Below are positions 1-13,300 of a DNA stretch of 64,000 bases, piece by piece. The notes beneath the pieces were generated by a model that worked only from the letters and a program-made list of their open reading frames with translations, had not been told where the DNA came from and searched no databases. The translations under genes were made by a program, and so were the position numbers. This stretch comes from Strigamia acuminata (taxonomy: Eukaryota; Arthropoda; Chilopoda; Geophilomorpha; Linotaeniidae): NCBI GenBank assembly GCA_949358305.1, contig OX442319.1, forward strand, positions 5,022,001 through 5,086,000, in the 5' to 3' direction. Each line of letters begins with the position of its first letter. Positions within the stretch are counted from its first letter, which is position 1.

Positions 1-700
1 TTGTCCATCACCCATTTGGGTGCAGGTTTCAACCATCGGCACATTTGCTTTGATGAATACCAGCCGAGTGCCTCAATTCCTTGATAACAAACCAAACAGG
101 TTTCCAAATTACATAAAGACATTTCCCTCCACCTGGTGTCGAAACATCCAACAATTCAAGAGACACACATCGAGACTTATAGCGCGTCGACCTTGAGTGC
201 AAGCCGAGCTGGAACCGGATGAGTGTTTCCATCAGTGGTTCCTCGAAAAACCACACTTGTTTCGCCCCCCCAGGGGTGCAGGAACACTCCACGCACTCCT
301 CGAGGAGCGGTGCACGAGTTAAAGGCTGGACAGACGCACCTGGCGCCGGCGAGTTCTTTACCCACGACTCTGATGACGGTGTTGCCTCGGATGAGATTAC
401 AATCATTTTCTCGGTTGCTTGCCTCGGTCCACTCGTTTTCCCCCGTCGCGACTCTTGTCCTCACGATGATTAGCGTTTTTACTATTGCTTCTGGCCGCAG
501 GGGTGCGAGACGGTACCTGCAAATTACGTGGTCGGAAATGTGGAATTTTTATTTCGCTGTGCGAAACATTGTTGTTGACAAAGGAAAGGAAAATATCATG
601 GCGATATGTTTGCACTTCCGCGAAACGACGTGAAATTGCAGTAGCGGGCGCACTGAGCATGCCAACTGCGTTTCGTGACGTGTATAAATGTTGTAATTAA
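1..700. other. Unresolved GC-richer segment
   Basis: This stretch is less AT-rich than what follows and carries several overlapping short open frames on both strands, such as minus-strand frames spanning about 29-406 and 177-464. None resembles a family I recognise and no splice sites can be assigned with confidence. A TATA-like tataaat lies near 681 on the plus strand, just before a long T/G-rich tract. It may be the edge of a neighbouring gene or promoter that continues outside the window. Confidence 0.3.
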
Positions 701-1916
701 ATTTCTTGGGATGGAATTTTATTTGTTTTTTTGTTTTTTGGGATTTTTTTATTTTTTTTGGTTTTTGGGATTTTTTTAGGTTTGTGGTTGGTTCGATTTC
801 AGGGGGGGTTTGGGGGGAGGTTTAGGTTTGATTTTTGGAAGTTGTAGCTACCGGTTTTGGTAGAGAATCGGGGTTGCTACTTTGATGAATTCGTTTTAGT
901 GAATGTGAATGTTTCTATAGGTTTTTAAGGGGTTTTTTTGTTGAGGGGGGGTTGGTTTGATCGGTGTTTATGCGGGTTTTTAAGGTGGATTGATAGGGGC
1001 CCCAAAGTTTGATGGTTAGTTTTTGATTTTTAGATTTTTTTTTGTTTGATGGAATCGCATTATTTCACTTTGCAACTCGATTTTCAGATAGATTTATTTT
1101 ATATTTTGTGATGTTTAGAGATTTTTTTTTAGAGATTTTTAGATATTTTTAGAGATTTTTAACGATGTTTAGAGATTTTGAGAGATGTTTTGATATTTTT
1201 AGACATTTTTTTAGAGATTTTTGGAAATTTTCTAATTTTTTTGAAATTTTTTTAGAAAGTATAAGAAATTTTTCTTAGAAATCATAAGAATATTTTTTAG
1301 AAATTATAAGAATATTTTTTTAGAAATTGTGAGAAATTTCCTTAAAACTTATAAGAGATTTTTTAGAGAGCTTTTTAGAGACTTTTTAAAGAGATTTTTA
1401 GAGATTTTTAACGATGTTTGTAGATTTTGAGAGATGTTTTGATATTTTTAGACATTTTTTTAGAGATTTTTGAAAATTTTCTAATTTTTCTGAAATTTTT
1501 TTTAGAGATTTTTGGAAATTTTCTAATTTTTTTGAAATTTTTTTTAGAAAGTATAAGAAATTTTTCTTAGAAATTATAAGAATATTTTTTAGAAATTGTT
1601 CGAATATTTTTTTAGAAATTGTGAGAAATTTCTTTAAAACTTATAAGAGATTTTTTAAAGAGCTTTTTAAAGAGCTTTTTAGAGACTTTTTAAAGAGATT
1701 TTTAGAGACTTTTTAAAGAGATTTTTTAAAGAGATTTTTAGAGATTTTTTAAGGGATTTTTATAGATTTTTAAAGAGATTTTTAGAGAATTTTTAAAGAG
1801 ATTTTTAGAGAGTTTTTAAAGAGATTTTTTAAAGGAGATTTTTACAGATTTTTTAAAGAGATTCTTATAGACTTTTTAAAGAGATTTTTACACATTTTTT
1901 AAAGAGATTGTTACAA
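701..1916. repeat. T/G-rich, C-poor low-complexity tract
   Basis: The plus strand here is dominated by runs of T with interspersed G and very little C. From about 1100 to 1910 it becomes a degenerate tandem repeat of motifs such as agagatttttaaagag and ttagaaattataagaa. No coding potential is visible. The composition changes abruptly near 1917, where the plus strand becomes A/C-rich. Confidence 0.7.
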
Positions 1917-2450
1917 CAAAAAGTTGAATTAAACTCACCCAATACTCCGTACACATTTAAATGAATCATTTTATTGTTTAATTTCATACTTTTTAAATAA
2001 AAAAAATCCGAAACTTCCCAGACGTTTCAATTAATATTTTCACATCCAACAACTAAAAAAAAATCAACTTTTACTCTTCAAAAAATAGCAAACACCTGCT
2101 AATAAAACCACTAAAAACCTTCCCCACTCACAAAACAATACACGGACTAAAACTTCAAACATTTCACCGCCAAAAACCCAAACCCAAAAACAAAATTTCT
2201 CATTTCTTTATTATTATATTGCCCTGCCCCAACCACCCTAAAACCCCGACAGCAAAACCCATAAAACACACTCACAATTTTTCCCAAATTTTACAACTCA
2301 AAACTCCCACCAAAAACTCGTTAACCCTCACAAAAACCCAATTCCTTCATCCCCAAAACACCCAAAATCCCGCCATTCTCCCCATTTAATTTCCTTTCCC
2401 CCCGCACCAACACGTGTATCCATTCTCCACCCCAACAATAACACGACAAC
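1917..2450. other. A/C-rich, G-poor intergenic tract
   Basis: The plus strand is rich in A and C and poor in G, the mirror image of the preceding tract. No convincing gene is seen. Short minus-strand frames at 2321-2598 are low complexity. It lies directly upstream of the GC-rich promoter-like segment of the TMTC2 gene. Confidence 0.5.
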
Positions 2451-2881
2451 CGGAAATACGGGACCCGCCCCCCGGAGCCATCACCAAGACCAGAAGCCGA
2501 AACCGCCGCGCGACTCCCGCGGATTCCGGATGCACGTTTATCGGTTGCCACGGAAACCACCATCGATCCCCCAACCACGTCATCCAAGGGACACTCACAA
2601 AAGAGGAGCGAGGGAGAAGACGGGGGCGGCAGGACTTCGACTAGCCTCGAGCAGAGGGTGGAGTGGTCGAGAAATTCCCTCGGTCACTGGACTTATGTCT
2701 GGCGCCTGTAATTGCTAAGCGCCCGCCGCCTCCCATTGGCCCAACCATCCGGTGCTGCCCTCGCCCGCTAAAAATCCGCAAAACTCTCACCCAGCTCGCA
2801 GTCTGAGCAAACCCGCCGCGCCGTGCTGCTGTCGGTTACCGTCGGTCGTCACACTCGCCTCGCGCCGCTCGCCATGCCATC
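2451..2881 (+). promoter_or_regulatory. GC-rich putative promoter and 5' leader of TMTC2
   Basis: This roughly 430-bp block has many CpG dinucleotides in otherwise AT-rich surroundings and ends at the TMTC2 start codon. No TATA box is obvious. The plus strand is A/C-rich upstream of it and G/T-rich downstream in intron 1, which would suit divergent transcription from a CpG-type promoter. The promoter role is inferred from composition and position only. Confidence 0.45.
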
Positions 2882-5800
2882 ATGGACGGGGCTGTTTTGG
2901 CCTCGGCGGCACTGGCGTTCATCCTCTACTGCAACACCTTCACGGCGGACTTCGCCTACGACGACAGGTAAGAGAAAAGCACGGGGAAAAGCGGTCGGGC
3001 GGGCGGGCGGAGCGGGCCCCGCACTCCCCTGCAGTGTGCGTCGTGCTGGGCGAACTCAGCACGCAACCACCCAGTGCGTCTTCTGGCGGCCATCTTTGTA
3101 ATTAGTTGCGAGCATCAAGGTGAACTGTGGGGTGAGGGAATGAGGGAACGGGGAGGGGGAAATGTATCTGTTTCGAGTCCGTGACCCCCTGTTTGGACAA
3201 AGGGGACGTGGATAACGGTCAGCGGGGTCCGGCGTGGCACGTGGGTTGTGTTTGTTTCGGCGGTTCGGGTTCTATCATGGCGTCTATTGATCTTTTTCGC
3301 GGAGGTTTAGTTTTTGGGGGTGGGGAGTTTTTTTTTTGGGGGGTGGGTGGGGGTTTTGTTTGTTTTTTTTTGGGTTTTTTTTTTGGGGGGGGGATGGCGG
3401 ATGATTTGTTGCGCGTGATTTTTGCCATCAACAAGCGCGGCGAGTGATCCGTGTCGGTTGCTATGACGACGGGTCCGTTGCACTTGAGGTTTGGAGTTGG
3501 AATGTTAATGGCTACTCAGTAACTTTTCGACACTAGGATTTTTTTTTTTTTTTTTTTAATTTTGCGGATAGGATTTTTATTTTTCGGGCTTCGTGTTGGT
3601 CCGGTCAGACTCGTTTGTGAGGGAACTTTTTTTTTTTTTTTTTGAAGGGATTTTTTTTTTTTATATTTTTGACTTTTATTTTCTAGAATGGATTTTTTCT
3701 TGTGGAATAAAATGAAGGGGGAATATAAAAAGATTTTTTTTTTTTTTTTTTTGCCACCGACTTTATGGTGTCTGCGGGATTCGTTGACGTAACTCGATTT
3801 TTGAGTTCTGCTTCAAAGTGGCAAAATTCAGCCAAGCGTGGGCGAAACCACACGAACGTGATTTGCCAAACACCAAAATCACTGACGCCACTCATTGATT
3901 ATATATATAAAATATAAAACACATATTTTTTTTTCTCTTTAAATTTTTTAGCTTACCCAGCACCATTTTCAGTAAATAATTCACAACTTGCTCTATCCAC
4001 GATACTCTACAGCAATAAATAACCGTGTCAATCACCAAACTAGGCTTATAAATCACAAATATGTGCATCGGACATATTTGCACTCCATTTTTATTGCCGT
4101 CTAGTGAGAAAAATTGAAAATTTCATATAAAAATGTTGAATTATTACTTTAAAGGTAAGATAATTTGTTTTAATCATAAAACACTCGTCTAGACACTGAT
4201 TAAGGTATAAAAATGTCCCGACTTGATAAAAAAAACACCCTAACGTAAATTCCCAGCGTTTAAAGTTGATTTTAGCTCGCAACGAAACGTCGGCTTCACT
4301 GCGCTGCGTCTGGCACCCATGACGCCAACAACAATTTAAAACGGAACGAATTATTTCATCCAAAAATCGTTTCCACTCGTAATTTTAATTATTCTGCCTC
4401 AAATCTCTCCCATAAGTCATCCGTTAATTGAATCCATCATTTGTGACGTCCAAAAATCTCGCACAATGAATATTTGACTCACATTACGTGACGTCACATT
4501 TCGTCCAAGATCAATTGTTAAAAATCTCATTTATTATTTCTCGTTTGCAGTCGCGCCATCAAGACGAATGTGGACCTGCTTCCATCGACCCCAGTAGCCA
4601 ATCTGTTCTTCAATGATTTCTGGGGCACTCCACTCACGCACTCAGGCTCTCATAAATCTTACAGACCCCTCTGCGTGCTCAGTTTCCGGCTAAATTATGA
4701 ATTCGGTGAACTGGACGCTTTCGGTTACCATGTGGTCAACGTGGCTCTTCATGCTGTGGTCACGGCCATCTTCACTCGCACGGCCCGGACGTTGCTCGGC
4801 GGGTGCCCGACGTCCACGTTGGTGGCCGGACTGCTGTTCGCTTCGCACCCGATCCACAGCGAGGCGGTGGCGGGAGTTGTTGGACGTGCGGATGTGGGAT
4901 CGTGTTTGTTTTTCCTGCTCTCGTTCGTGGCGTACATGTGCTACTGTCGGCAGAGAGATGACAGTCGGCTGAAGCGTGGACGGCGATGGTTGAGTTTGTG
5001 TGGTGCGATTTGTTGCTGCACGTGCAGCATGTTGACTAAAGAACATGGCATTACGGTGTTGGCGGTTTGTGCGACTTACGACGTGTTTGTTCATTCCAGA
5101 GTACCGTTGGCGCATCTCAACTATATATTAATGGAGGTTAGTTGCGTTTTGGATAATGATTAACGAGTATTTGTGAGGGCACGGTGGAATTTTTTCGACC
5201 GGATTCCTTTTGACTAGAGTTTGACCGATACCGGTATCGGTATCGGCTATCTGTTGATATTTCGGTATTGACCGATATCGGATCCGATATTTTTTGCATG
5301 GCCGATACCGATATTGCCACGTTTCTAAAACATATCGTTTTAGAAACGAGTACTAGTAGTACTAGTAGTAGTACGAGTACTAGTCGTACGACTCGTAAGA
5401 CTAGTATTGTTTGGAAAAGATTAAAATAAACGCAATTTTAATCTTTTTTTTATTTTGGGGGGTGGGGGGGAGGGTCGGACATTTTAATTTCAGTATCGGC
5501 GCAGGTATCGGTATCGGCCGATTCGGTTGCCGATTATCGGTATCGGCAATACTGCAAAATATCGATATCGGTCAAAGTCTACTTTCGACCAGTACTATTT
5601 TCGACTGGATAAATTTCGAATGGATTATTTTCGACCTGTTATTTTTCGACCGCTAATGTTTTCGATCAGGAATTCTCTCGATCAGGAATTCTCTCGATCA
5701 GGAATTCTGTTGACAAGGAATCTTTTTGACCAGGATTCCTCTCAACCAGGATTTCTTTCGCCCAGGATTATTTTCGATTTGGATGAAATGAATCCTGGTC

Positions 5801-7274
5801 TTGGTTGACTACAATCCTGGTCGAAAAGAGTCTGGTTTTGCAAAAAGTCGAAAAAATTCCTAGTCGAAAGGAATCCAGGTCGAAAATAATCCTCCCTAGG
5901 TTACTCACAGAAATTTGTTAAATTTGGACCATTTTTTGAATCAATATGCGTGTCTGTTTGTGCGGGTTTTTGCAAAAAATTCAAGACAAAAACACTTTTA
6001 AAATCACTCTGGTTGTGGTTTTCTGTTTTTGCAGTGTTTGGTGATGGTTTATGGTTGTTTTTTGGTGTCTGTTTCTGTCAGTGGAAGCACTAGGAGCGGC
6101 AAAAACAGAAATTTTAGTTTAAGTGCTTTGGTGCATTTCATTAGGGAATAAAATTTAGGCGCTCTTGGAATTGGCAATTTTGAAATATTATTAAGGCTTA
6201 GTAGGAGTGGCAATTAAATTGGTGAAAAATAATTTGAAATGAAATTGGCCCTTATTGAGAAAATTGGACGATTTCTATTCATTTCAATCAACACTATTAC
6301 ATACCGGCCAAGAAATTTTACAGTCGCGATATCTGTGATTGCTAAGTGGACGAGAGAATCTATGAATACAGCGTTTATATTATATACATGCCATGAAATT
6401 CATTGATGGATTCATTGGAGAAGCGACATGATGCCGGAAACTGACGTCTCGTTTCGTCGCACAATTATGTTGAATTGCGATTGTATAATGTTGAATAAAC
6501 AAAAAAATGTTGGCGAAAATATATTTTCTGTGAGAAATAATTACGAAAAGTCAACTCGGGAGCGAGTTTGGCATCAAAAGATAAAAACAGCGCAATCGGT
6601 CATCAAACTTCGTTCTATTTGATGACGTCAAACATAAATTTGTCTGCACCCCCTGTTGAGTAAAAGTGACTGCAGCGCGCGCCTTCGATGAACTTAAAAT
6701 ATTTCATCTGATTGAAATGTAAACACAGAAGTTGATTTATGTTAGAGTCGTTTCGTAGAGTAGTGTTGTGGATGAATAAATGTAATATTTCGAGGCAGTT
6801 TTGACTGGGAATTTAAAAATGAACTGTTTGTTCGTGTTTACCGGAAGACAAACAAAATAAATTTAAAATATAAAAATATATTTACACGTTAATATTTAAT
6901 AAATGTGAATTTGTGCTGTAAATTTACATATGTTTCGCTGGAAAAATATAAAAGATTTATTTATAAGAAATGTGAATAACGGAATTTGTAAAAGCTGCAA
7001 CTTTACATGGTTGTGAAAGTCTTTTAAATTTATTGCCAACACATAAATTTGAAATAAATATATTTGTCATTTTTAAACAATGTTACTAAACTTAAAAAAC
7101 CAATATTTATAAGCATTGGTTTTCAAGTTAATTTCTAAGTTAATTTTCTAAGTTAATTAACTTAGTGGTATAAATTAAGTGGTTAAATTAATTATAAAGT
7201 GGCTGTTTTATAAACCGCGAAAATGCTAAATATGGAATTTAATTTAACATCGACGTAAATTTAACAACAACAAT

Positions 7275-7325
<51 letters not shown>

Positions 7326-10300
7326 TTATATATACAAATTTTAAAATTTTACGGTAGTTTATTTGGTGCCAGACTCCAATTCTAGGCCTAAGGGATGTGC
7401 CACAATTCGTATTTTCACACACAACCAAGCAACTAGAAATTATGTTTTTGCTGTGACAGTTATAAAGCAATCAATTAATGGATTTTTTTTTCTGCCCTAT
7501 TTAACGGAACTCCTACCAAGGTTTTTTTTAGTTCTTGTTGTTGTTGAAGAGTTATAGAAATGTTTTCGACAGGATTCCGATCAGCAGAACTTGTATGAGA
7601 AAGTACTAGGCAAATTGAGCATTGAGACGAATGAAACTTTTTACTATCTCATAATTTGAAACGAATCCAATCAAAAATTGTTCTTTCTTATATACTTCAA
7701 AAGAATTCTTTGACATGTACCATAAAAGAAAATACCAAACACTGAAAGGAATTGCTGTCAAGATGCCGCGTTTCCAAGTTTTAATAACTTTTATGGATTT
7801 TTTCGTTTTCGTAGCGAAATCGTAAAATATTTCTTGTTGATTTTCTTCAATGTTTGCATATAAATAACCACAAATGTGTGGCAGACATTGTACACAATGA
7901 AATGAAATCAAAATCTTCTTGCGCGCTTACAAACACCATACAAACAGAAACTTTGAATTTGAATGGTTCAAAATACACAGGGTGGACAAAAAGTCTGGTT
8001 AACAGTAAATAATTTTGTTTTGAGAAAAAAGGTTTAAAACGTTACCGAGTAAACTAACGTTTTAAAAACCTTTTTTCTTAAAACTTTTACGCAAGAGATA
8101 ATTTTTTAAAAACAGTTATAGACTAATTGGATGGTGCTCTACGACTTTCTAATTCACTTTTTTTCTCTATCTGTCACGGCTCTCGAGTTACAATATGGAT
8201 GACCTTGAAGATGACCTCTGAGGTCAAGTTGGATGTCGTAATTGGATTTCCTCCAAAATACTACCCTGACAATCATTTTGACAAACGAAGTGGCTACGTT
8301 CATGTCCGACGTGAACGTATTATTTTCATGACGCGCTGTGATTGGTTGAGGGATGCATTGAAATACATTGATGAAAATCCTCATTTCGTCGACTTTGCTA
8401 AAAACGGATAAGGTTAGGTCTGGGGGGGTCAAGAGGGGTCTACAACCCCCCTTGTAAGAAAAAGAGAAGCTAAAACCTCGAGAACATCAAATTTGAGAAA
8501 ACTTACGTCGAGGAAACGAATCGACATCAATGGGTCTCAGCCAATCACAGCGCGTCATGAAAATAATACGTTCACGTCGGACATGAACGTAGCCACTGCC
8601 TTTGACAAATCAACATCTAAAACAGTTTGGGAATTATTTACTGTGAACCAGACTTTTTGTCCAGCCTGTATATTTTAGAATATTAGATTCGAAATGTATT
8701 TTAATATTTTATGTTAAATTTATTTTTAGAAAAAATACCGCGGCTTACTGGAAGGTTTAGTATCATTGGGTGCAAGTCTGATTCTGCTGCTGAGCATCCG
8801 AATCCATTTCATGGGAAGTCGCCCACCTGACTTTGCGCCCGCAGACAACCCAGCGTCAGACAGCGAGAGTTGCTTAACACGAACACTGAGTTTTCTCTAT
8901 TTGCCCGCTTTCAATTTCTTGCTTCTTCTGTGCCCTCAATGGCTGAGCTTCGATTGGTCTATGGAGGCAATTCCTTTGATTACTTCACTTCTTGATCTTC
9001 GCAACGTTTTCTCTCTCGTTTTCTATTGCGGACTAGGACAGATGGTCTTTTATGCCGTGCGAGGGGTCAACGCATCCACTTCGGATCATTCGAGCACGAG
9101 CACGAGCAATGGATATGTGAAAGACGATTGTAAAGTGAGCAAACGAAAGAGTCACCGACTGCTCAACGGGATGACCAACAATCATCAACATCACGGTGAA
9201 GTGATATCGACGTCGAGCGACTCCTGTTTTAAGGGACACGTGGACGCCTTAATGGTGGCTTTGGCCATTTTAATCCTTCCTTTCGTACCGGCTACTAATC
9301 TATTCTTCTATGTTGGCTTTGTGGTTGCTGAACGTGTTCTTTATGTACCCAGCATGGGATTCTGCTTGTTGATAGCGTTGGGTGTGCGTCATCTTCATCA
9401 GACTGTGATAAGGAAAAAACTCTTTTTGACTGCTTTAGGATTTGTTATTATAATTATGTGTTTGAGAACGCTGCGCAGGAACGCCGACTGGCAAACTGAG
9501 GAAAATCTTTACCGATCAGGGATTCCAATTAATCCTCCGAAGGGTCATTGTCTTTTTTATTTTCTTTTTTATTCATCTCGTATGGGGCCGTCCATAAATT
9601 ACATAACGCACCAAAGGGGGTTTAAAATTTTAAATAATTAAAATATAATCATTTTTTATATAATTTTAAATTTTTTTGGGGGGGGATTTCAGTTTTTTTT
9701 ACGTAATTAGGGTTCGGGAATTTGTTACGATCATGTTACAGAGGGGGTCGGGGGTCTAAAAATCCCAAATTTTGCGTTACGTAATTTATGGACGGCCCCT
9801 ATGGTGCAAAAATATATTTTACAATATATTGCAATTGAAAAAATTTATTTGAAAATGTATATTAGGATTGCAGTTTATAATATATTTTACAAAATTTATT
9901 ATGAGCTAGTAACTCATAATTATAAGGAACAATTGGCAACCGCAAACTCACTATTTATTATTTGCTAACCAAAATGCGTTCTCGCAAAATCCAATGCATT
10001 TCAAAATACATTGCAATATAATTTCAATGTAATTTTTAACCATAGGCCTATGAGATTTATTAATTATATAGTTCCTATATAGGGGACTTACTGTATTGGA
10101 TATTGGAAGTGTGAATTGAAATAATTTGGTGTTAAACTGCAATTGCAAAAGCCGAGATGTGAAGAATAAGGAAATTGCAATTTTCAAGCAGATTTAATCA
10201 AGCACATTCTGCAAATTCTTCAACTGGGTGTTATCTGTTACGCAGTTTAATTTTAAATTATTTTATTGGAAATTTTAAATCTGTTTGGCTCTTTTGCACT

Positions 10301-13300
10301 TTTAAATTACTTTGGATGATTGATTAAACATCTTTTTTTTGTCCCCAAAGTAATAGTGCAGTGGGAAAATCAAATTTTACATTTTTTGCTATTTTGTTCG
10401 TTGTTTTGCATTTTTCAATTTACACCAAAACAGTTTTTGAAATCAGTTTAAGCTTGTTTTCTTTTGCATGATTTGTTATTTGGACAATTGCGAGACAAGT
10501 AAAAAAGAATTGTTGCTTGCAGACTGCGCCATGCTGCTGGAATGGTAGATTTTGAAATTTTCATTTGTAGCCACTAGTGTGACTGGACAAATGTACGTGC
10601 TATCTTGTGGGTTATAATGTGATAGCCTATTTATTCAGCAGACAAATATTATAGCAAGCTGTTGCTTTCGAAATATAGTGGATTTGACCAATCACTCTAG
10701 TGGACACAAATGAAAACACTCATTTCAAAACCTCGCAGCTTGATTCAAGTGACAATTTTTCTGGCCACAAGTCCAGTTTTTTTTTATTTTCTATAGTCAA
10801 ATCCAGTTACAGCAAATCTTCTTCAACCAAAAACAGTATAGAAAAAAGTCCTTCAAAGCAATCTGTCTTTGTCGTAAATAGTTAGGCCTATAAATCCGTG
10901 AAAGATACTAAAGGAGCAAACGTATTCATAAAATCATGTTTCGCACCCAAAATGTCTAATTACAAAATGTCTAATACCTAAATGTCTAAGCCGAAATGTC
11001 TAATGATAAAATATTAGTTTAGGTTAGGTTAGGTTAGTTTTGGTTTAGATATTTTGTCATTAGACATTTCCCCTTTAGATATTTTGTCATTAGTCATTTC
11101 GGGTTTAGATATTTTGTCATTAGACATTTCGGGCTTACAACATTAGAGAGTTTGCGGGATGCATTTTTCCCTTACAGTTAAACACTATACGGTATAAAAA
11201 TAGTGTAAGGGAAAAATGATAAATTAAGTTTTTGCGGGCTGCAATTTTCCCTTATCACTACACTATTTCAGCCAACTACTGACAGTTAGTAATTTTGGGC
11301 CTAAAGATTTAATTTGGGGACGTAAATGTGCAAATTTCTGCATAAAATTCCATTATTATGCCTATAAAGTATGGTTTTGGGCCTAAAATTCAATTTTGGG
11401 CCTCACTTATCATTCAATCTACATACCTATGACTGTGATGTGTTTGATCGGGACAACAAAATAATCGCCATTTGCAATGGGCGGAGCTAACAATAGTGTT
11501 CTCAATTCTGATTGGCTGCGCTATATTTTAATTTAGTGTTGAAAACGATACACTAAAGATTTTTCCCTTACGATATGGCACTAAAATAGTGTAACGTAGA
11601 GAAAAATAAGGGAAAAATGCATGTTGCAAACTCTCTAAATTATTAAAATTTGTGTTCAGAAATGATATGCTAACGTCAGAAAGTTATTATACTTTATGCG
11701 TGTTTAATATTATATTTTTCTTGTATTTCTGATATCAGCCTATGGTAATTTGGCCAACATCCTCAGTGCGCAGGGTAAAAAGGAAGAAGCTGAATGGGCA
11801 TATAAGAAAGCACTTAGTTACCGTAGCAACATGGCAGATGTGCATTATAACTTGTAAGTCATACAAATAATAATATAAAACAGTTTCCGAATTGTTATTG
11901 CTACGGTTGAAACTGATTTTTCCTAATTTTAGAGGGATTCTTTTACAAGAGCAGAAACGGTATGATGAAGCACTACAAAGTTATCGTTTAGCAATTCAAT
12001 TCAGGCCTCGGATGGCTAGTAAGAATACATTAACATGCCAAACTTGAATGGTCAATATTATAATTATTTTCAATCATTATTTTTAGTGGCTCATTTAAAT
12101 CTGGGATTAGTTTTGGGTATTCTTAGTCGAAAGGAGGAAGCTGCTGAGGTATGTGCATTAAAAATACTATAGGCACATTTGAATTTGTTTGTATTTTTAA
12201 AACCAGTCTGAATGTTGAATTTTGAATTTAAATTTTACATTTAAATTTTACATTTAGACTGGTTTGAAAAGTATAAACGAGTTTGAATGACTTGATGATT
12301 CAGTTTTATTGAAAAGTTGATGGAACATTTCTTGAAGGTATACCGCCATTGTTCACAATTAGATGGCACTGGGTTAAAGGATCCTCGTACACATGAAACC
12401 ACCAAAATTTCCGCCCTTTTCAATTTGGGTAGGCTGTTTGCTGATGATGGCAAATACGAGGCGGCAATTACTGTTTACAAGGAGGCAACACTAAAAATGC
12501 CACTTTATTATCAACCTCAGTCACTGTACAATATGTTGGGTAAGTAGATTCGGTTCTTTGATCACTGATGCGGGGTTTTATTAGGTTTCAACCATGAACC
12601 AAGGATAACATGGACACGTATTCGTCTGTTATTTCCTATTGATTCGTTGTTCTGTGCGCTGATCGGATGAAAGCAATCACATGTCATGAATTGAAAGCCT
12701 AATTTTAATCCTGTGTGTTTTAAATGGAGAATTATGATTGGGGAATTAATTGTGCATTGATTTAAATGTGTTTTTATTTCTGTTATTTAGGTGAGGCTTA
12801 TTTTAAATTAGAAAAATACGAGGAGGCTGAGCAGTGGTATAAAGAAGCACTCAGGGTAAAACCCGATCATATTCCAGCTCACTTAACATATGGCAAAATG
12901 TTAGCCAGACAGGTTGGAAAAAAGAATTTAAAGTTGAAAGAACCGTATAAAAACGTATTTTCTTTTGGAATTGCAGAACAGGACCAAAGAAGCGGAGAAA
13001 TGGTTTACGCGTGCTAAACTACTCGCACCAAATGATTCTAGTGTATTTCAACATTATGGTATGACTCGTACATTCACCCAAAAATGTGTGATACTTAAGG
13101 AAAAAAATTGTTTCAGGTCAATTTTTGGCCGAAATAGATAGGCATGTCGAGGCTGCAGAACATTATGTTAGAGCAGCTCAATTGTCGCCTGACGAATATG
13201 AAATTGTATTTAATGCTGCCAATACTTTACGGCAAGCAGGTCATAACGAAGAAGCCGAGAAGTATTATCAAAATGCTGTTAGGATAAGACCTTATGTAAG

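Noticed and set aside
29-464. Minus-strand frames of 125 and 95 codons at the left edge
   Set aside because: They overlap in different frames and neither matches a known family. They could be part of a gene beyond the window but cannot be supported.
7606-7911. 101-codon minus-strand frame with hydrophobic stretches in TMTC2 intron 2
   Set aside because: No recognisable family and no splice partners. A receptor fragment was considered but nothing supports it.
8127-8411. 94-codon frame in TMTC2 intron 2
   Set aside because: It spans the junction of two nested transposons and shows no transposase motif.
11022-11040. ttaggttaggttagg tract resembling the arthropod telomere repeat
   Set aside because: Only about three units, embedded in an aaatgtctaat-type repeat inside an intron. 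Too short to be telomeric.
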